The notes: generated from the letters alone by a model not told the origin. A DNA stretch of 64,000 nt from Hyphomicrobiales bacterium (GCA_900467745.1 UBQW01000024.1:1-64000); one strand, 5' to 3'; shown: positions 18,173 through 28,373, counted from the stretch's first letter. A program made the numbers and translations.

Positions 18173-18188
18173 CACGGAATTTTCCGTG
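18173..18188. promoter_or_regulatory. 16-bp palindrome upstream of petA
   Basis: CACGGAA and TTCCGTG arms around a 2-bp centre, 26-41 bp upstream of the petA start in the 287-bp gap between petA and the EEP gene. It could be an operator or a small hairpin in the leader. No matching protein can be named from sequence alone. Confidence 0.3.
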
Positions 18189-18434
18189 CCATCCCTCCAA
18201 GGCGACGAATCTGTCATACAGATATTCGAACTTAGATTCCCCACCCACTAAGGCGCGTTCTATTATCGATCATCAATTATGTCCAGCCTCGGCAGGGCAA
18301 GTGGGCACAATGTCGCGGGCCTTCAGAGTTGATTCTTTAGGACAATCGCGCGGCTGCAACAGTGTTGCGTTGCAACATATCCGACCACGTGTTACGTCGC
18401 ACAACTATTACTCGCTCACGCCCGGTGCCATCCT

Positions 18435-19367
18435 ATGAGACACACTCTATTCTGCGTGGGCAGTGTTCTCGTCTCGCTGCTGCTTGCCGCCATTTCTTTG
18501 CGTTATCTCACGCACACGTGGCTGCTTGCCTTCGTCTACAGCTTTCAGGTCCATTTCGCACTCGCAGCACTCGCTGCAAGCCTCGTCCTGATGCTCATCA
18601 GGCGCCATTGGTACGCTTATCTGCTGGTCACCGTTTCCGTGGTGCTTGCCGGCCACGGCGTGCTGATGCTGAAGGAATTCGAGGCCGCGCCGCCCACGAC
18701 CGCGCCGCGCCCGCTCATCCGCCTGATGTCCTTCAACATCGAGAACGACAATTTCGAAAACAGCCGCCGCATCGCTGACGCCGTGATCGCCTCCGGCGCC
18801 GATGTCGTCAACATCCTCGAGGCCATACCGCTGCTTCAGGAGCTTCCCCGCATCTCGGGCACCTATCCCTATCGTATCGGCTGCGGCGTCGGCACGCCGG
18901 GATGCGATACGCTGGTGCTCTCCAAGCGCCCCTTCCTTGAGCAAGGCGTGAGAACCCTCGGCGATCTCTGGCCCAACCGTCTCGTCCAGGTGACGATCGA
19001 CTTCGATGGAACGCCCGTCCACCTCGCCTCTGTTCACCTCGCCAAGCCCTATTTCGACGATTTCCAGGTCGACGAACTCTGGGATCTCCGAGGGATCGTG
19101 AAAAGGCAGGATGGCCCCCTCATCGTGGCCGGCGATTTCAACTCGGCCATCATCGATCCGCATATCCAGGATTTCGTCCGCGCCACCGGCCTCAACACCG
19201 TCTTTCCTGAGCCCGCGACATGGCCAACCCGAGCCGGCAAGCTCGGCATCGCCATCGACCACGTACTCACTCGCCCGCCCCTGCGGCTGGTCTCGGTAAA
19301 ACAGATCGAAGACAATGCCGGCTCCAACCACTACGGGCTGATGGCCGAGATCGCCATCGATCGCTGA
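18435..19367 (+). CDS. Endonuclease/exonuclease/phosphatase family protein with membrane N-terminus, 310 aa
   Basis: The first 80 residues hold three hydrophobic helices. A C-terminal EEP (DNase I-like) catalytic domain follows from about 95: LMSFNIENDNFENSRR, VVNILEA, VHLASVHL, VAGDFNSAII, then IDHVL and SNHYGLM. Metal-binding Asn, Glu, Asp and the catalytic His near the C-terminus are all in place, so hydrolase activity is likely; the substrate may be a phosphodiester in DNA or lipid. The topology places the domain on one side of the inner membrane. No operon partner. Confidence 0.87.
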   Translation: MRHTLFCVGSVLVSLLLAAISLRYLTHTWLLAFVYSFQVHFALAALAASLVLMLIRRHWYAYLLVTVSVVLAGHGVLMLKEFEAAPPTTAPRPLIRLMSFNIENDNFENSRRIADAVIASGADVVNILEAIPLLQELPRISGTYPYRIGCGVGTPGCDTLVLSKRPFLEQGVRTLGDLWPNRLVQVTIDFDGTPVHLASVHLAKPYFDDFQVDELWDLRGIVKRQDGPLIVAGDFNSAIIDPHIQDFVRATGLNTVFPEPATWPTRAGKLGIAIDHVLTRPPLRLVSVKQIEDNAGSNHYGLMAEIAIDR

Positions 19368-19385
19368 TGGTGGCCGGCTGAGCGC

Positions 19386-21254
19386 CTAGACCTCTTCCAG
19401 ATCGGCCGCCAGGAAACCGCCCGATTGCCGCGCCCAGAGTTCCGCGTAGAGCCCGCCATCGCGCAACAGCGCCTCGTGCGTGCCCTCCTGGATGATCCGT
19501 CCCTTGTCGACGACGATCAGCCTGTCGAGTGCTGCGATCGTCGACAGCCGGTGCGCGATCGCGAGAACCGTCTTGCCGTCCATGATCCGGTTGAGGTTCG
19601 TCTGGATCGCCTCTTCCACCTCGGAATCGAGCGCCGACGTCGCCTCGTCGAGAACGAGGATCGGCGCGTCCTTGAGCATCACCCGGGCGATCGCGATCCG
19701 CTGCCGCTGCCCGCCCGAAAGCTTGACGCCGCGTTCGCCGACATGCGCGTCGAACCCCTTGCGCCCCTGCTGATCCTCCAGCCGCTGGATGAAGCCCATC
19801 GCCTCTGCCCGCCGCGCCGCCTCGATCAATCCCGCCTCGCCCGCATCCGGGCGGCCGAAGAGGATGTTGTCGCGCACCGAGCGGTGCAGCAGCGACGTGT
19901 CCTGACTGACGACGCCAATCTGCATCCTGAGCGATTCCTGTCTCACGCCGGCGATATCCTGCCCGTCGATCAGGATGCGCCCGCCTTCGAGATCATAGAG
20001 CCGCAGCAGAAGGTTCACGAGCGTCGACTTGCCGGCACCGGAGCGCCCGACAATGCCGACCTTTTCGCCCGGAGCGATCGTCAGCGAGAAATGATCGATC
20101 ACGCCGCTGCCCTTGCCATAGTGGAAGGACACGCCGTCGAAACGGATGCCGGGCTCGGCGATGACGAGGTCCGGCGCATCCGGTTTGTCGACGAGACCGA
20201 GCGGCTTGGAGATCAGCTCCGCCGAGTTCTGGATCGTGCCGAGATTGCGCATGATGCCGTTGAACTGCGTCATCAGGCGCCCAAGCAGGAAGTTCAGCCT
20301 GAGCACCAGCGCCAGCGAAAACGCGACGGCGCCCGAGCTGATCAGCCCCTGCAGCCACAGATGCACGCTGAGCCCGGCCATGGTCACGATCATGATACCG
20401 GAGAGCAGCGCCATCGAAGCGCGCACGCCGGTGATGAAGCGGGTAAAGAGCAGCACGGTGGCCTGGAAAGTGTCGAAGCCCTGCCGCATGTAGCGATCGG
20501 TCTCTTCGTCGCGGGCAAAGAGCTTCAGCGTCTGGATGTTGCTATAGGCATCCACCATGCGCCCGTTGAGCATCGAGGCGGATTCGGCCGTGTCGCGTGA
20601 ATGACGGCGGATGCGCGGCACGAAGTAGCGTGCCAGAACCCCGAAGGCCACGAGCCAGCAGAGCACGACCACCGCCAGCGACAGATCCAGACGCGCGACA
20701 AGCACCAGCGTCGTCGCCGCATAGATGCCGACAAACCAGACGCTCTCCATCAGCGAGGTCACCAGATCGCCCGTCGCCTGCCCCGCCGACCACACCTTGG
20801 TGACGATCCGCCCGGAGAAATCGCTCTGGAAGAAGGACAGCGATTGCCGCGAGACATGCAGATAGGATTGCCAGCGGGCGAGATTGTAAAATCCCGGCGT
20901 GATCACCTGCTGATCGACCAGGGCGATCACCAGCTGCACGATGAAGCGCACGAGACCGATGAGGAAGAGCATGCCGAACAGCTCGAAGCCATGCGCGGCG
21001 AGCAAACCGTGCCAGCCGACGTCGGGTTTGATGCTGGCGAGAATATCGACGACGCGCCCGACGAACCAGAACAACGCCGCCTCGATCGCGGCCGACATGC
21101 CGCCGAGAACCAGCATGGCGATGAAGGGGAGCTTGGCCTGGCCGATATAGAACCAGATGAAGCCCGTCGTCGACCGCGGCGGCTGAATGTTGTCGCGCGG
21201 TTGGAAGGGATCAATCCAGGTTTCAAAGGCACGAAAGAGTCGATTTAGGAGCAT
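19386..21254 (-). CDS. ABC exporter half-transporter (MsbA-like), 622 aa
   Basis: Fused membrane and ATPase half-transporter, expected to act as a homodimer at the inner membrane. Six helices span roughly residues 30-310. The nucleotide-binding domain has Walker A GRSGAGKS, Q-loop VSQDTSLLHRSVRDNI, signature LSGGQRQRIAIAR, Walker B ILVLDEATSALD and the switch His in AHRLSTI. Length and order fit the lipid/drug exporter family. A similar gene lies 2.6 kb away (23816-25684), of the same length and with near-identical ATPase motifs. The substrate is unknown. Confidence 0.93.
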   Translation of the reverse strand: MLLNRLFRAFETWIDPFQPRDNIQPPRSTTGFIWFYIGQAKLPFIAMLVLGGMSAAIEAALFWFVGRVVDILASIKPDVGWHGLLAAHGFELFGMLFLIGLVRFIVQLVIALVDQQVITPGFYNLARWQSYLHVSRQSLSFFQSDFSGRIVTKVWSAGQATGDLVTSLMESVWFVGIYAATTLVLVARLDLSLAVVVLCWLVAFGVLARYFVPRIRRHSRDTAESASMLNGRMVDAYSNIQTLKLFARDEETDRYMRQGFDTFQATVLLFTRFITGVRASMALLSGIMIVTMAGLSVHLWLQGLISSGAVAFSLALVLRLNFLLGRLMTQFNGIMRNLGTIQNSAELISKPLGLVDKPDAPDLVIAEPGIRFDGVSFHYGKGSGVIDHFSLTIAPGEKVGIVGRSGAGKSTLVNLLLRLYDLEGGRILIDGQDIAGVRQESLRMQIGVVSQDTSLLHRSVRDNILFGRPDAGEAGLIEAARRAEAMGFIQRLEDQQGRKGFDAHVGERGVKLSGGQRQRIAIARVMLKDAPILVLDEATSALDSEVEEAIQTNLNRIMDGKTVLAIAHRLSTIAALDRLIVVDKGRIIQEGTHEALLRDGGLYAELWARQSGGFLAADLEEV

Positions 21255-21416
21255 ATTTGCGATATAGGCTTATCCGCCGGATGGGGAAAGCAATCCGTTC
21301 GCCGGACCAGCCTAATATTTTCGTAATGATTGGTAACATCGACGGCATCGTCGTTGAATGAGACATGTCCTGCCACAATGTGGGAATAGCATGAGATTTC
21401 ACGGGAGACGGCCACA

Positions 21417-21659
21417 ATGCAAAAGAGGACACTCGTGTCGAGCATACCGTTGCCTTTGGCGGAAAGACTCGATGCGGTTATAGAGCAGCTCGGCGTACCG
21501 CACGACCAGGTCGTGGCGGAAGCCGTTGCCGCTTGGATCGATAGTGAAGAGCAGCGTCGGTTGATGGCGTTGCGCACGCTTGCCTTTGCCAGCAGCATGG
21601 CGGTAGAGGGCCATCGCATCATCGACTGGGCGGACAGCCTGAGTGCCGACAGGCACTGA
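21417..21659 (+). CDS. Ribbon-helix-helix domain protein (CopG/ParD-like), 80 aa
   Basis: A short basic protein starting MQKRTLVSSIPLPLAERLDAVIEQLGVPHDQVVAEAVAAWI, the strand-helix-helix pattern of ribbon-helix-helix DNA-binding proteins, often antitoxins or repressors. The C-terminal part (FASSMAVEGHRIIDWADSL) resembles the toxin-binding tail of ParD-type antitoxins. No toxin gene follows: a strong terminator lies 30 bp after the stop and the next gene runs the other way. So it is an orphan regulator or the remnant of a toxin-antitoxin pair. Confidence 0.75.
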   Translation: MQKRTLVSSIPLPLAERLDAVIEQLGVPHDQVVAEAVAAWIDSEEQRRLMALRTLAFASSMAVEGHRIIDWADSLSADRH

Positions 21660-21691
21660 GCAGACACATCCAAGCGACTGATTATAAAATG

Positions 21692-21726
21692 AAAACGCCC
21701 TCCCGATATCCCAGGGAGGGCGTTTT
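21692..21726. terminator. Rho-independent terminator between the RHH gene and the chemoreceptor gene
   Basis: AAAACGCCCTCCC pairs with GGGAGGGCGTTTT around a short loop, ending in a T-run on the plus strand and, by symmetry, on the minus strand. It serves both convergent genes. Confidence 0.9.
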
Positions 21727-21749
21727 TAGTTGCGAGTTATATCCAGCCG

Positions 21750-23624
21750 TCAGCCGTAAGCGCGGGCAACACGGGCACCGAGCGCGCGGGCTGGCGATTG
21801 GACGGGCTGGTCGCTCGCCTCCGAAGCGACACGCATCGCGGCAGCCTGGCTTTCGCTCAGCCTGAACTGCGAGAGAAGCTCGATCAGCGCTGCCGCTTCG
21901 CGCGCCAGGCTGTGGGTAGCGGCCGTCGTCTGCTCGACCATCGCCGCATTCTTCTGGATGCCCTGGTCCATGTGGTTGACGGCGACATTGATCTCGCTGA
22001 GGCCGGTCGACTGTTCGCGTGAGCTGCCGACGATGGCCGACACGTTGCCGTTGATTGCCTGAACCTCCGACACGATCACCGCAAGCTGCCGGCCGGTCTC
22101 ACCGACGAGCTCGACGCCCTGACGCACCTGATCGCCCGATTTGGTGATGAGCGCCTTGATCTCCTTGGCGGCATTGGCCGAGCGCTGCGCGAGCTCGCGC
22201 ACTTCCTGCGCCACGACCGCGAAGCCCTTGCCGGCGTCGCCGGCGCGTGCTGCCTCGACACCGGCATTCAGCGCGAGCAGGTTGGTCTGGAAGGCGATAT
22301 CGTCGATGACGCCGATGATGTTGGAGATCGCGTTGGAAGAGCTCTCGATGGCCTCCATGGCAGCAACCGCCTGCTCGACGATCACGCCGGAGCGCTCGGC
22401 GCCGCTGCGGGTCGTCTCGACCAGTTCGCCCGCCTGCCCGGCGCGCTGAGCCGTATCGCGGACCGCCGTCGTTACCTGCTCGAGCGACGACGCCGTCTCC
22501 TCGACCGACGCAGCCTGCTGCTCCGTGCGCTTCGACAGATCGTCGGACGCTGCACGGATCTCGTTGGCGCCGGCGTCGATCTTGCGGGCGTTTTCGCCGA
22601 CCACCCGCAACACGCGTTCCAGGCCGTGAACCGATTCGTTGAAGTTGGTGCGCAGCTGGTCGAGCTGACCGGCAAAGCTCTGCTCGATACGGAAGGTGAG
22701 GTCGCCGTCGGACAGGCTCTTTAAGCCGCGGGCCAGATTGTCGACGGCAAACGACACCTCGGCCGCCTCGCGCGCCTTCTGCTCCTCGCGCGCAATCCGC
22801 TCGCTTTCGCTCATCGAGCGATTGGCCTCCGTCTCCCGCTCAAGGCGTTCGCGTTCCAGAGCGTTGTCGCGGAATACGGCAACGGCAGCGGCCATCTCGC
22901 CGATCTCGTCGTGCCGACCGGCATAGGGAATGGCTGCCTGGTTGTCGCCGGCTGCCAGCGCGTTCATCGACTGCGTGATCACGCCGATCGGCTGCGTGAC
23001 GCGAACGAGGCTGAGCACGGCAGCGCCAATTGCGAGAAGCACGGCGATCGCAACACCTGCTATCGTTGCAATGGTCACGATCTCGGTCGCATCGGCTGCG
23101 GCCTTCTTGTCGTTGCCGGCAGCGGCGCGATTGTCTGAGATCATCCCCTGCAGGATTTCACCGGCGCTGTTGCCCATTGGCGTCATCTTTTCGATGACGG
23201 CCTTGGCATCGCTGGTTCTTGCACTGACGAGCAGGCTGAAGAACTGGTCTCCAAGCTTGTCGTAGTCAGCGATAATGCCCTTAAGCTGCTCGAACCGCGG
23301 CCGAGGACCGGCCGACTGCGCGTCTTCAAACGTCTTGATCGCGCTTTCGCGGGCCGCAGTGGCGGTCTTGATCTGAGCCAGAAGCGTCTTCTGCTCTTCA
23401 TCGGTAACGGCAGCGAGCACCGCGAGATAGAGACGACGGACATCCGACACGCGACGCTCCATCTCCGCGATCATCAGCGACTTGTCCATCCGCAGGCTGA
23501 TGCTTTCGGCCTGGCTGTTGAGCTGCCACACCGACCGCATGCCGGCAGCGCCCTGGGCAATCAGGATGATGACGATGAAGGCAAAGAGAACGGGCAGAAG
23601 AATCTTGATCTTGAGAGAGCTCAT
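21750..23624 (-). CDS. Methyl-accepting chemotaxis protein, 624 aa
   Basis: Inner-membrane chemoreceptor feeding a CheA/CheW array. Membrane helices near 8-30 and 190-215 enclose a periplasmic domain of about 160 residues with four-helix-bundle character. HAMP-like segments follow, then the signalling coiled coil with the conserved tip [44 protein letters not shown]. No C-terminal CheR-docking pentapeptide is visible. ATG at 23622-23624 is chosen because an AGGTG ribosome site precedes it; a GTG three codons earlier is possible. The ligand is unknown. Confidence 0.93.
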   Translation of the reverse strand: MSSLKIKILLPVLFAFIVIILIAQGAAGMRSVWQLNSQAESISLRMDKSLMIAEMERRVSDVRRLYLAVLAAVTDEEQKTLLAQIKTATAARESAIKTFEDAQSAGPRPRFEQLKGIIADYDKLGDQFFSLLVSARTSDAKAVIEKMTPMGNSAGEILQGMISDNRAAAGNDKKAAADATEIVTIATIAGVAIAVLLAIGAAVLSLVRVTQPIGVITQSMNALAAGDNQAAIPYAGRHDEIGEMAAAVAVFRDNALERERLERETEANRSMSESERIAREEQKAREAAEVSFAVDNLARGLKSLSDGDLTFRIEQSFAGQLDQLRTNFNESVHGLERVLRVVGENARKIDAGANEIRAASDDLSKRTEQQAASVEETASSLEQVTTAVRDTAQRAGQAGELVETTRSGAERSGVIVEQAVAAMEAIESSSNAISNIIGVIDDIAFQTNLLALNAGVEAARAGDAGKGFAVVAQEVRELAQRSANAAKEIKALITKSGDQVRQGVELVGETGRQLAVIVSEVQAINGNVSAIVGSSREQSTGLSEINVAVNHMDQGIQKNAAMVEQTTAATHSLAREAAALIELLSQFRLSESQAAAMRVASEASDQPVQSPARALGARVARAYG

Positions 23625-23815
23625 GGCTGGCACCTGAAAATTTCAAACAATGCTAAATTGATGAAACCCTTGTGCCAGTCTCCGCTAAACAAAAACTTAC
23701 CACCAGCACGTGCTTTTATGTCGCAATCAATGACATACCACACGCCCGCCGTGCTATTTTTGACACTCGTCAAATTCCCCCGCTCCACACACATGGCGGA
23801 GCGGGGAGGCTCGCG

Positions 23816-25684
23816 TTATTCGGCCGCAGCCTCTTTCCGGACGCCATCCTCATCCGAATGATCGGCGAGGAAGCCGCCCGACTGGCGGTTCCAGAGGTCG
23901 GAATAGACGCCGCCCTGCTCCACCAGTTCGACATGCGAGCCGGCCTCGATGATCTTGCCCTTGTCGAGCACGACCAGCCGGTCCATCTCCGTCAGCGTCG
24001 ACAGACGGTGGGCGATGGCGATGACCGTCTTGCCCTCCATCAGCGCGAACAGGTTCTCCTGGATCGCGGCCTCGACTTCGGAATCGAGCGCCGACGTCGC
24101 CTCGTCGAGAACCAGGATCGGCGCATCCTTGAGGAACACACGGGCGATCGCGATACGCTGGCGCTGACCGCCCGACAGCTTCACGCCGCGCTCGCCGACC
24201 TGCGCATCGAGCGCCTTGCGCCCCTGCATGTCGACAAGGCCCTCGACGAAGTCCCAGGCATTGGCCCGCTTGGCGGCCTCTATGATCTCCGCGTCGGTCG
24301 CATCCGGACGGCCGTAGGCGATGTTGTCGCGGATCGAGCGGTGCAACAGCGACGTGTCCTGCGTGACGACGCCGATCAGCTCGCGCAGGCTCTCCTGCGA
24401 GACATGCGAGATGTCCTGACCGTCGATCGTGATACGACCGCCCTCAAGATCATAGAAGCGCAGCAACAGGTTCATCAGTGTCGTCTTGCCGGCGCCGGAG
24501 CGGCCGACCAGACCCACCTTCTCGCCCGCCTTGATGTCGAGCGACAGGTTCTCGATGATGCCCTTGCCCTTCCCGTAGTGGAAGCCGATCCGGTCGTAAT
24601 GGATCGCACCCTTCTTGGCCGTCAGAGACGAAGCGCCCGGTTTGTCGGTGATGTCGTGCTCTTTCGTCATCATCTCCATGCCGTCATAGACCGTGCCGAT
24701 ATTCTCGAACAGCGCCGAGACTTCCCACATGATCCACTGCGACATGCCGTTGACGCGCATGGCAAGACCGATGGCAATCGCGATCGCGCCGACCGAGATG
24801 CCGCCGTTCAGCCAGAACCAGATCGACAGGCCCGAGATCACGAACAGCGCCACGCAGTTGTTGATGTAAACAGAGGCGTGGAACATCGTGACCTTGCGCA
24901 TCTGCTGATGCACGGTCTGCAGGAAGCCGTCCATGCCTTCCTTGGCATAGGTTTCCTCGCGGCCCGCATGCGAGAACAGCTTCACCGTCGCGATGTTGGT
25001 GTAGCTGTCGACGACGCGGCCGGTCATCAGCGAACGCGCATCGGCCTGCATCGCCGCGATCTTGCGAAGCCGCGGTACGAAATAGGCGACGATGGCGATA
25101 TAGACGCCGAGCCATGCGAGGATCGGGATCATCAGCCGCCAGTCGGCCGCCGCGATGACCACGATCATCGAGATGAAGTAGCTGACGACATAGACGAAGA
25201 CGTCGAGGATCTTCATTACCGTCTCGCGCACGGCAAGCGACGTTTGCATCACCTTAGTGGCCACGCGTCCGGCGAACTCGTTGGCGAAGAAGGTCATGCT
25301 GTGACGCATCAGGAAACGGTGCATCTGCCAGCGGGCGATCATCGGATAGTTGCCGATCAGCACCTGGTGCATGATGACCGAATCCGCCACCGCCGCCAGA
25401 GGCAGGCCGATCAGGATCAGCGCACCCATCCAGTAGAGCTTGTAGCCTTCGGTCTCCAGGAAGGTCTTCGGATCCGCATGCGTCAGCCAGTCGACGATAT
25501 TGCCGAGGAACTGGAACAACGCGACTTCGCCGACCGCGATCAGCATCGTCAGCACGGCCATGGCCGCAAGCCAGGGGGCCGCGGGCTTCGTGTAGTGCCA
25601 GCAGAAGGCAAACAGCCCCTTCGGAGGAACGCCGGGCTCCTCGGAGGGGAAAGGATTGAGACGCTGTTCAAACCAGCCAAACAT
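23816..25684 (-). CDS. ABC exporter half-transporter (MsbA-like), 622 aa
   Basis: Fused membrane and ATPase half-transporter, paralogous to the one at 19386-21254. The start at 25684 (MFGWFEQRLNPFP) has a GGAG ribosome site; the 26 residues upstream are not membrane-like. Helices lie within about 40-320, followed by Walker A GRSGAGKT, Q-loop VTQDTSLLHRSIRDNI, signature LSGGQRQRIAIAR, Walker B ILVLDEATSALD and AHRLSTL. The tail is charged. It is divergent from trmL across a 382-bp gap. The substrate is unknown. Confidence 0.93.
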   Translation of the reverse strand: MFGWFEQRLNPFPSEEPGVPPKGLFAFCWHYTKPAAPWLAAMAVLTMLIAVGEVALFQFLGNIVDWLTHADPKTFLETEGYKLYWMGALILIGLPLAAVADSVIMHQVLIGNYPMIARWQMHRFLMRHSMTFFANEFAGRVATKVMQTSLAVRETVMKILDVFVYVVSYFISMIVVIAAADWRLMIPILAWLGVYIAIVAYFVPRLRKIAAMQADARSLMTGRVVDSYTNIATVKLFSHAGREETYAKEGMDGFLQTVHQQMRKVTMFHASVYINNCVALFVISGLSIWFWLNGGISVGAIAIAIGLAMRVNGMSQWIMWEVSALFENIGTVYDGMEMMTKEHDITDKPGASSLTAKKGAIHYDRIGFHYGKGKGIIENLSLDIKAGEKVGLVGRSGAGKTTLMNLLLRFYDLEGGRITIDGQDISHVSQESLRELIGVVTQDTSLLHRSIRDNIAYGRPDATDAEIIEAAKRANAWDFVEGLVDMQGRKALDAQVGERGVKLSGGQRQRIAIARVFLKDAPILVLDEATSALDSEVEAAIQENLFALMEGKTVIAIAHRLSTLTEMDRLVVLDKGKIIEAGSHVELVEQGGVYSDLWNRQSGGFLADHSDEDGVRKEAAAE

Positions 25685-26066
25685 GAAAATGCTCCGAACT
25701 TCAGCGTTCCTGCCCTCGCCGGCACAGACGCGCAACGGCTTATATGGGCAGTGGACGTTCAAGGGACGAGGCCAACATGGCCGCGCAATGGATTACGAAA
25801 GGGAAATCAGAAAGAAAAGGACGCTTTAGGAGCGTCGGGTCGCCATGATCCGCGGATTGGTGGACGGGAGGCTGACATACGGCAATGCATTCATCTTGGC
25901 GCTCCCTTGTTGGCGATTGAAGATATGCACCGATAACGCGAAATTGACGGGTTTTCCAGCCCAAACTTGCCGAAAGCCAAAGATTCGCGCCCAAAAAGCA
26001 GGCTGTTGCACCAAAACCGCACTTGCACTAGGTCAGGCCGGACAGAAGCGATCAAACGGGGCGATC
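25685..26066. other. Divergent intergenic region, ABC exporter / trmL
   Basis: 382 bp between two divergent genes. It must hold promoters for both, but I see no convincing -35/-10 pair, inverted repeat or small gene. A frame open from 25845 runs into trmL but lacks a good ribosome site. Confidence 0.4.
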
Positions 26067-26528
26067 ATGGCGGACCTCAGAATAGCACTCTATCAGCCCG
26101 ATATTCCTGGCAACACCGGCACCATCCTGCGGCTCGCCGCCTGCCTTGGCTTTGCCGTCGATATCATCGAGCCCGCCGGTTTCGACATCTCCGACCGCAA
26201 CCTCAAGCGCGCCGGCATGGATTACATCGCAGCAGCCGCCCTCACCCGCCATGTCAATTTCGAGCAGTTCGAGGACTGGCGCAAGACGACTGGCCGCCGC
26301 CTCGTGCTCGCCTCCACCAAGGCATCCGGTCGCTACACCGATTTCCGCTTCCACGCCGATGATATCCTGCTCTTCGGCCGCGAGAGTGCCGGCGTGCCCG
26401 ACCACGTGCATGACACCGCCGACGCCCGCATCCTCGTGCCCATGGTCGAGGGCCAGCGCTCGATCAATGTCGCGGTATCGGCGGCAATGATCACGGGCGA
26501 AGCCATGCGCCAGACCGTCTGGTCCTGA
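26067..26528 (+). CDS. trmL: tRNA (cytidine/uridine-34 2'-O)-methyltransferase, 153 aa
   Basis: SPOUT-class enzyme that methylates the ribose of the wobble base in some leucine tRNAs. The small single-domain form (about 155 aa) fits TrmL. Marks are LYQPDIPGNTGTILRLAACLGFAVDIIEP at the N-terminus, LLFGRESAGVPDHVHDTADARILVPM, then RSINVAVSAAMITGEA, the trefoil-knot cofactor site. The start at 26067 (MADLRIALYQ) is used; the longer open frame upstream has no homologous look. Confidence 0.93.
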   Translation: MADLRIALYQPDIPGNTGTILRLAACLGFAVDIIEPAGFDISDRNLKRAGMDYIAAAALTRHVNFEQFEDWRKTTGRRLVLASTKASGRYTDFRFHADDILLFGRESAGVPDHVHDTADARILVPMVEGQRSINVAVSAAMITGEAMRQTVWS

Positions 26529-26723
26529 CCCTGCCACGGAAATGCCGGTTCAGCGGCGCATAATGTCGCGAACGGCGTTGTGAAATCGCCGATCAGGCGT
26601 ATAATTTTTAGCCGGGCAAACAAAAAATCGGGCGATATGCCTATATTTCAATGATTTGCCGCAACCAGAGAGTCGCAAAATGCGCCACTGATGGCGCCAA
26701 GAGATAGAAAAAGACAAGCCCGC

Positions 26724-28370
26724 ATGGAATCCACAATCGTCATGATCAACCTGTTCGGCGCCGTAGCCCTGCTGCTGTTCGGCCTGTCGCAGGTGAAGGA
26801 TGGCGTATCGCGCGCTTTCGGCGCGCGGCTTAGGACCGGGCTTGCCTCCGGCACCAAGAGCGGCCTGCGCTCCTTCGTCTCGGGTTTCGTTGCGACCATC
26901 GCACTACAGAGCTCCACCGCGACCGCTCTGATGGTCGCCTCCTTCGTCGAGCGCGAGCTGGTCAAGCCGCGCATGGCGCAGATCGTGCTCTTGGGCGCCA
27001 ATGTCGGCACCGCCGTCACCGCCTGGATCGTCGCGACGGGCATCGAGTGGCTGTCGCCGCTGGTCATCCTCGCCGGCATCGTGCTCTATCGCGGCGGCTC
27101 GACCTCCCGCCAGGGCGGCGGTCAGGCGCTGATCGGCATCGGCCTCATGCTGCTGTCGCTGCACCTCTTGAGCAGCGCCACCGAGCCGATGCGCCAGTCG
27201 CCGGCGCTCTCGGCCTTCATCGGCCTGCTCGACAATGCCTGGCCGGTGGCGCTCGCCTTTTCGGCCTGCATCGCCTTCATCTCCTCCTCCAGCCTCGCCG
27301 CCGTCGTCCTCATCCTGTCGCTCGCCTCGACGGGCATCCTGTCGGCCGGCCTTGTCATCGTGCTGGTGCTCGGCGCCAATCTCGGCGGCGCCATCCCGCC
27401 CGTCATCGCCTCGCTTTCAGGCCCTGCTTCGGTCAAACGCGTCACGCTGGGCAATCTGATCGTGCGCGCCATCGGCTGCCTGATCGCGCTGCCGCTCGCC
27501 GGCTTCGGCGCCGATCTCCTGGAAACCCTGCCGCTATCGCCCGCCAAGCTGCCGGTCGATGCCCATCTCGGCTTCAACCTCCTGCTCGCCGCCCTCGCCT
27601 GGCCCTTCTCGCGGCTGCTGTCGCGCCTGATGCTGAAGCTCGTCCCCGAGGACGAGCAGGCCGACAACGCCCCGCGCTATCTCGATCCGCAGGAACTCTC
27701 GACGCCGGTCGTAGCGCTCGCCAGCGCCACCCGTGAAGTGCTTGGTGTCGGCGACCTGATCGAGCGCATGCTGCAACGCGCGGCCGACGCCTTCGAGCGC
27801 AACAACATGTCGAAGCTGACGGAGATCGCGAGCCTCGAAAAGCGCGTCGACAGCCTGCAGCAGGAAGTGAAGATCTACCTCTCCAAGCTCGGCCGCGGCG
27901 GCCTCAGCGAAGAGGACGGACGGCGTTCGATCGTCATCATCGACTACGCCATCAATCTCGAGCATATCGGCGACATCATCGAGAAGGGCCTTCTGCCGCA
28001 GGTCGCCAAGAAGGTGTCGCTCGGCCTGAAATTCTCCGAGGACGGCTATGAGGAGCTGAGCAAGCTCTTCCACCTGACGCTGGAGAACCTCCGCATCGCC
28101 CAGACGATCTTCGTGACCCGCGATTTCAATCTCGCCCGGCAGCTGATGGAAGTGAAGGTGGAAGTGCGCCGCATGGAGAAGCGGTCCTCCGAGCGCCATC
28201 TGGAGCGTCTGCGCGACGGCCGCGCCGACAGCCTGCAGACGAGCTCGCTGCATCTCGACATGTTGCGCGACCTGAAGCGCATCAACGCCCATATCGTGTC
28301 GGTCGCGCATCCGATCCTGGACGAAAGCGGCCTTCTGATCGAAAGCCGCCTGCGCGACGCCGCCGAGTAA
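26724..28370 (+). CDS. Na/Pi cotransporter family protein with PhoU-like tail, 548 aa
   Basis: Inner-membrane transporter of the NptA/YjbB group, probably moving phosphate with Na+. Two inverted hydrophobic halves occupy residues 1-310 and contain the paired signatures IALQSSTATALM and ISSSSLAAVVLIL. A cytoplasmic PhoU-like helical domain follows from about 330 (VLGVGDLIERML...YAINLEHIGDIIEKG). Start: ATG at 26724 (MESTIVMINLFGA) places the first helix at the N-terminus; ATG at 26691 would add 11 basic residues. Neither has a strong ribosome site. Confidence 0.9.
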   Translation: MESTIVMINLFGAVALLLFGLSQVKDGVSRAFGARLRTGLASGTKSGLRSFVSGFVATIALQSSTATALMVASFVERELVKPRMAQIVLLGANVGTAVTAWIVATGIEWLSPLVILAGIVLYRGGSTSRQGGGQALIGIGLMLLSLHLLSSATEPMRQSPALSAFIGLLDNAWPVALAFSACIAFISSSSLAAVVLILSLASTGILSAGLVIVLVLGANLGGAIPPVIASLSGPASVKRVTLGNLIVRAIGCLIALPLAGFGADLLETLPLSPAKLPVDAHLGFNLLLAALAWPFSRLLSRLMLKLVPEDEQADNAPRYLDPQELSTPVVALASATREVLGVGDLIERMLQRAADAFERNNMSKLTEIASLEKRVDSLQQEVKIYLSKLGRGGLSEEDGRRSIVIIDYAINLEHIGDIIEKGLLPQVAKKVSLGLKFSEDGYEELSKLFHLTLENLRIAQTIFVTRDFNLARQLMEVKVEVRRMEKRSSERHLERLRDGRADSLQTSSLHLDMLRDLKRINAHIVSVAHPILDESGLLIESRLRDAAE

Positions 28371-28373
28371 GCC

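Noticed and set aside
23672..25936. A 754-codon frame antisense to the second ABC exporter
   Set aside because: High G+C genomes give long antisense frames. The opposite frame has full ABC motifs, while this one is arginine/histidine-rich with no domain.
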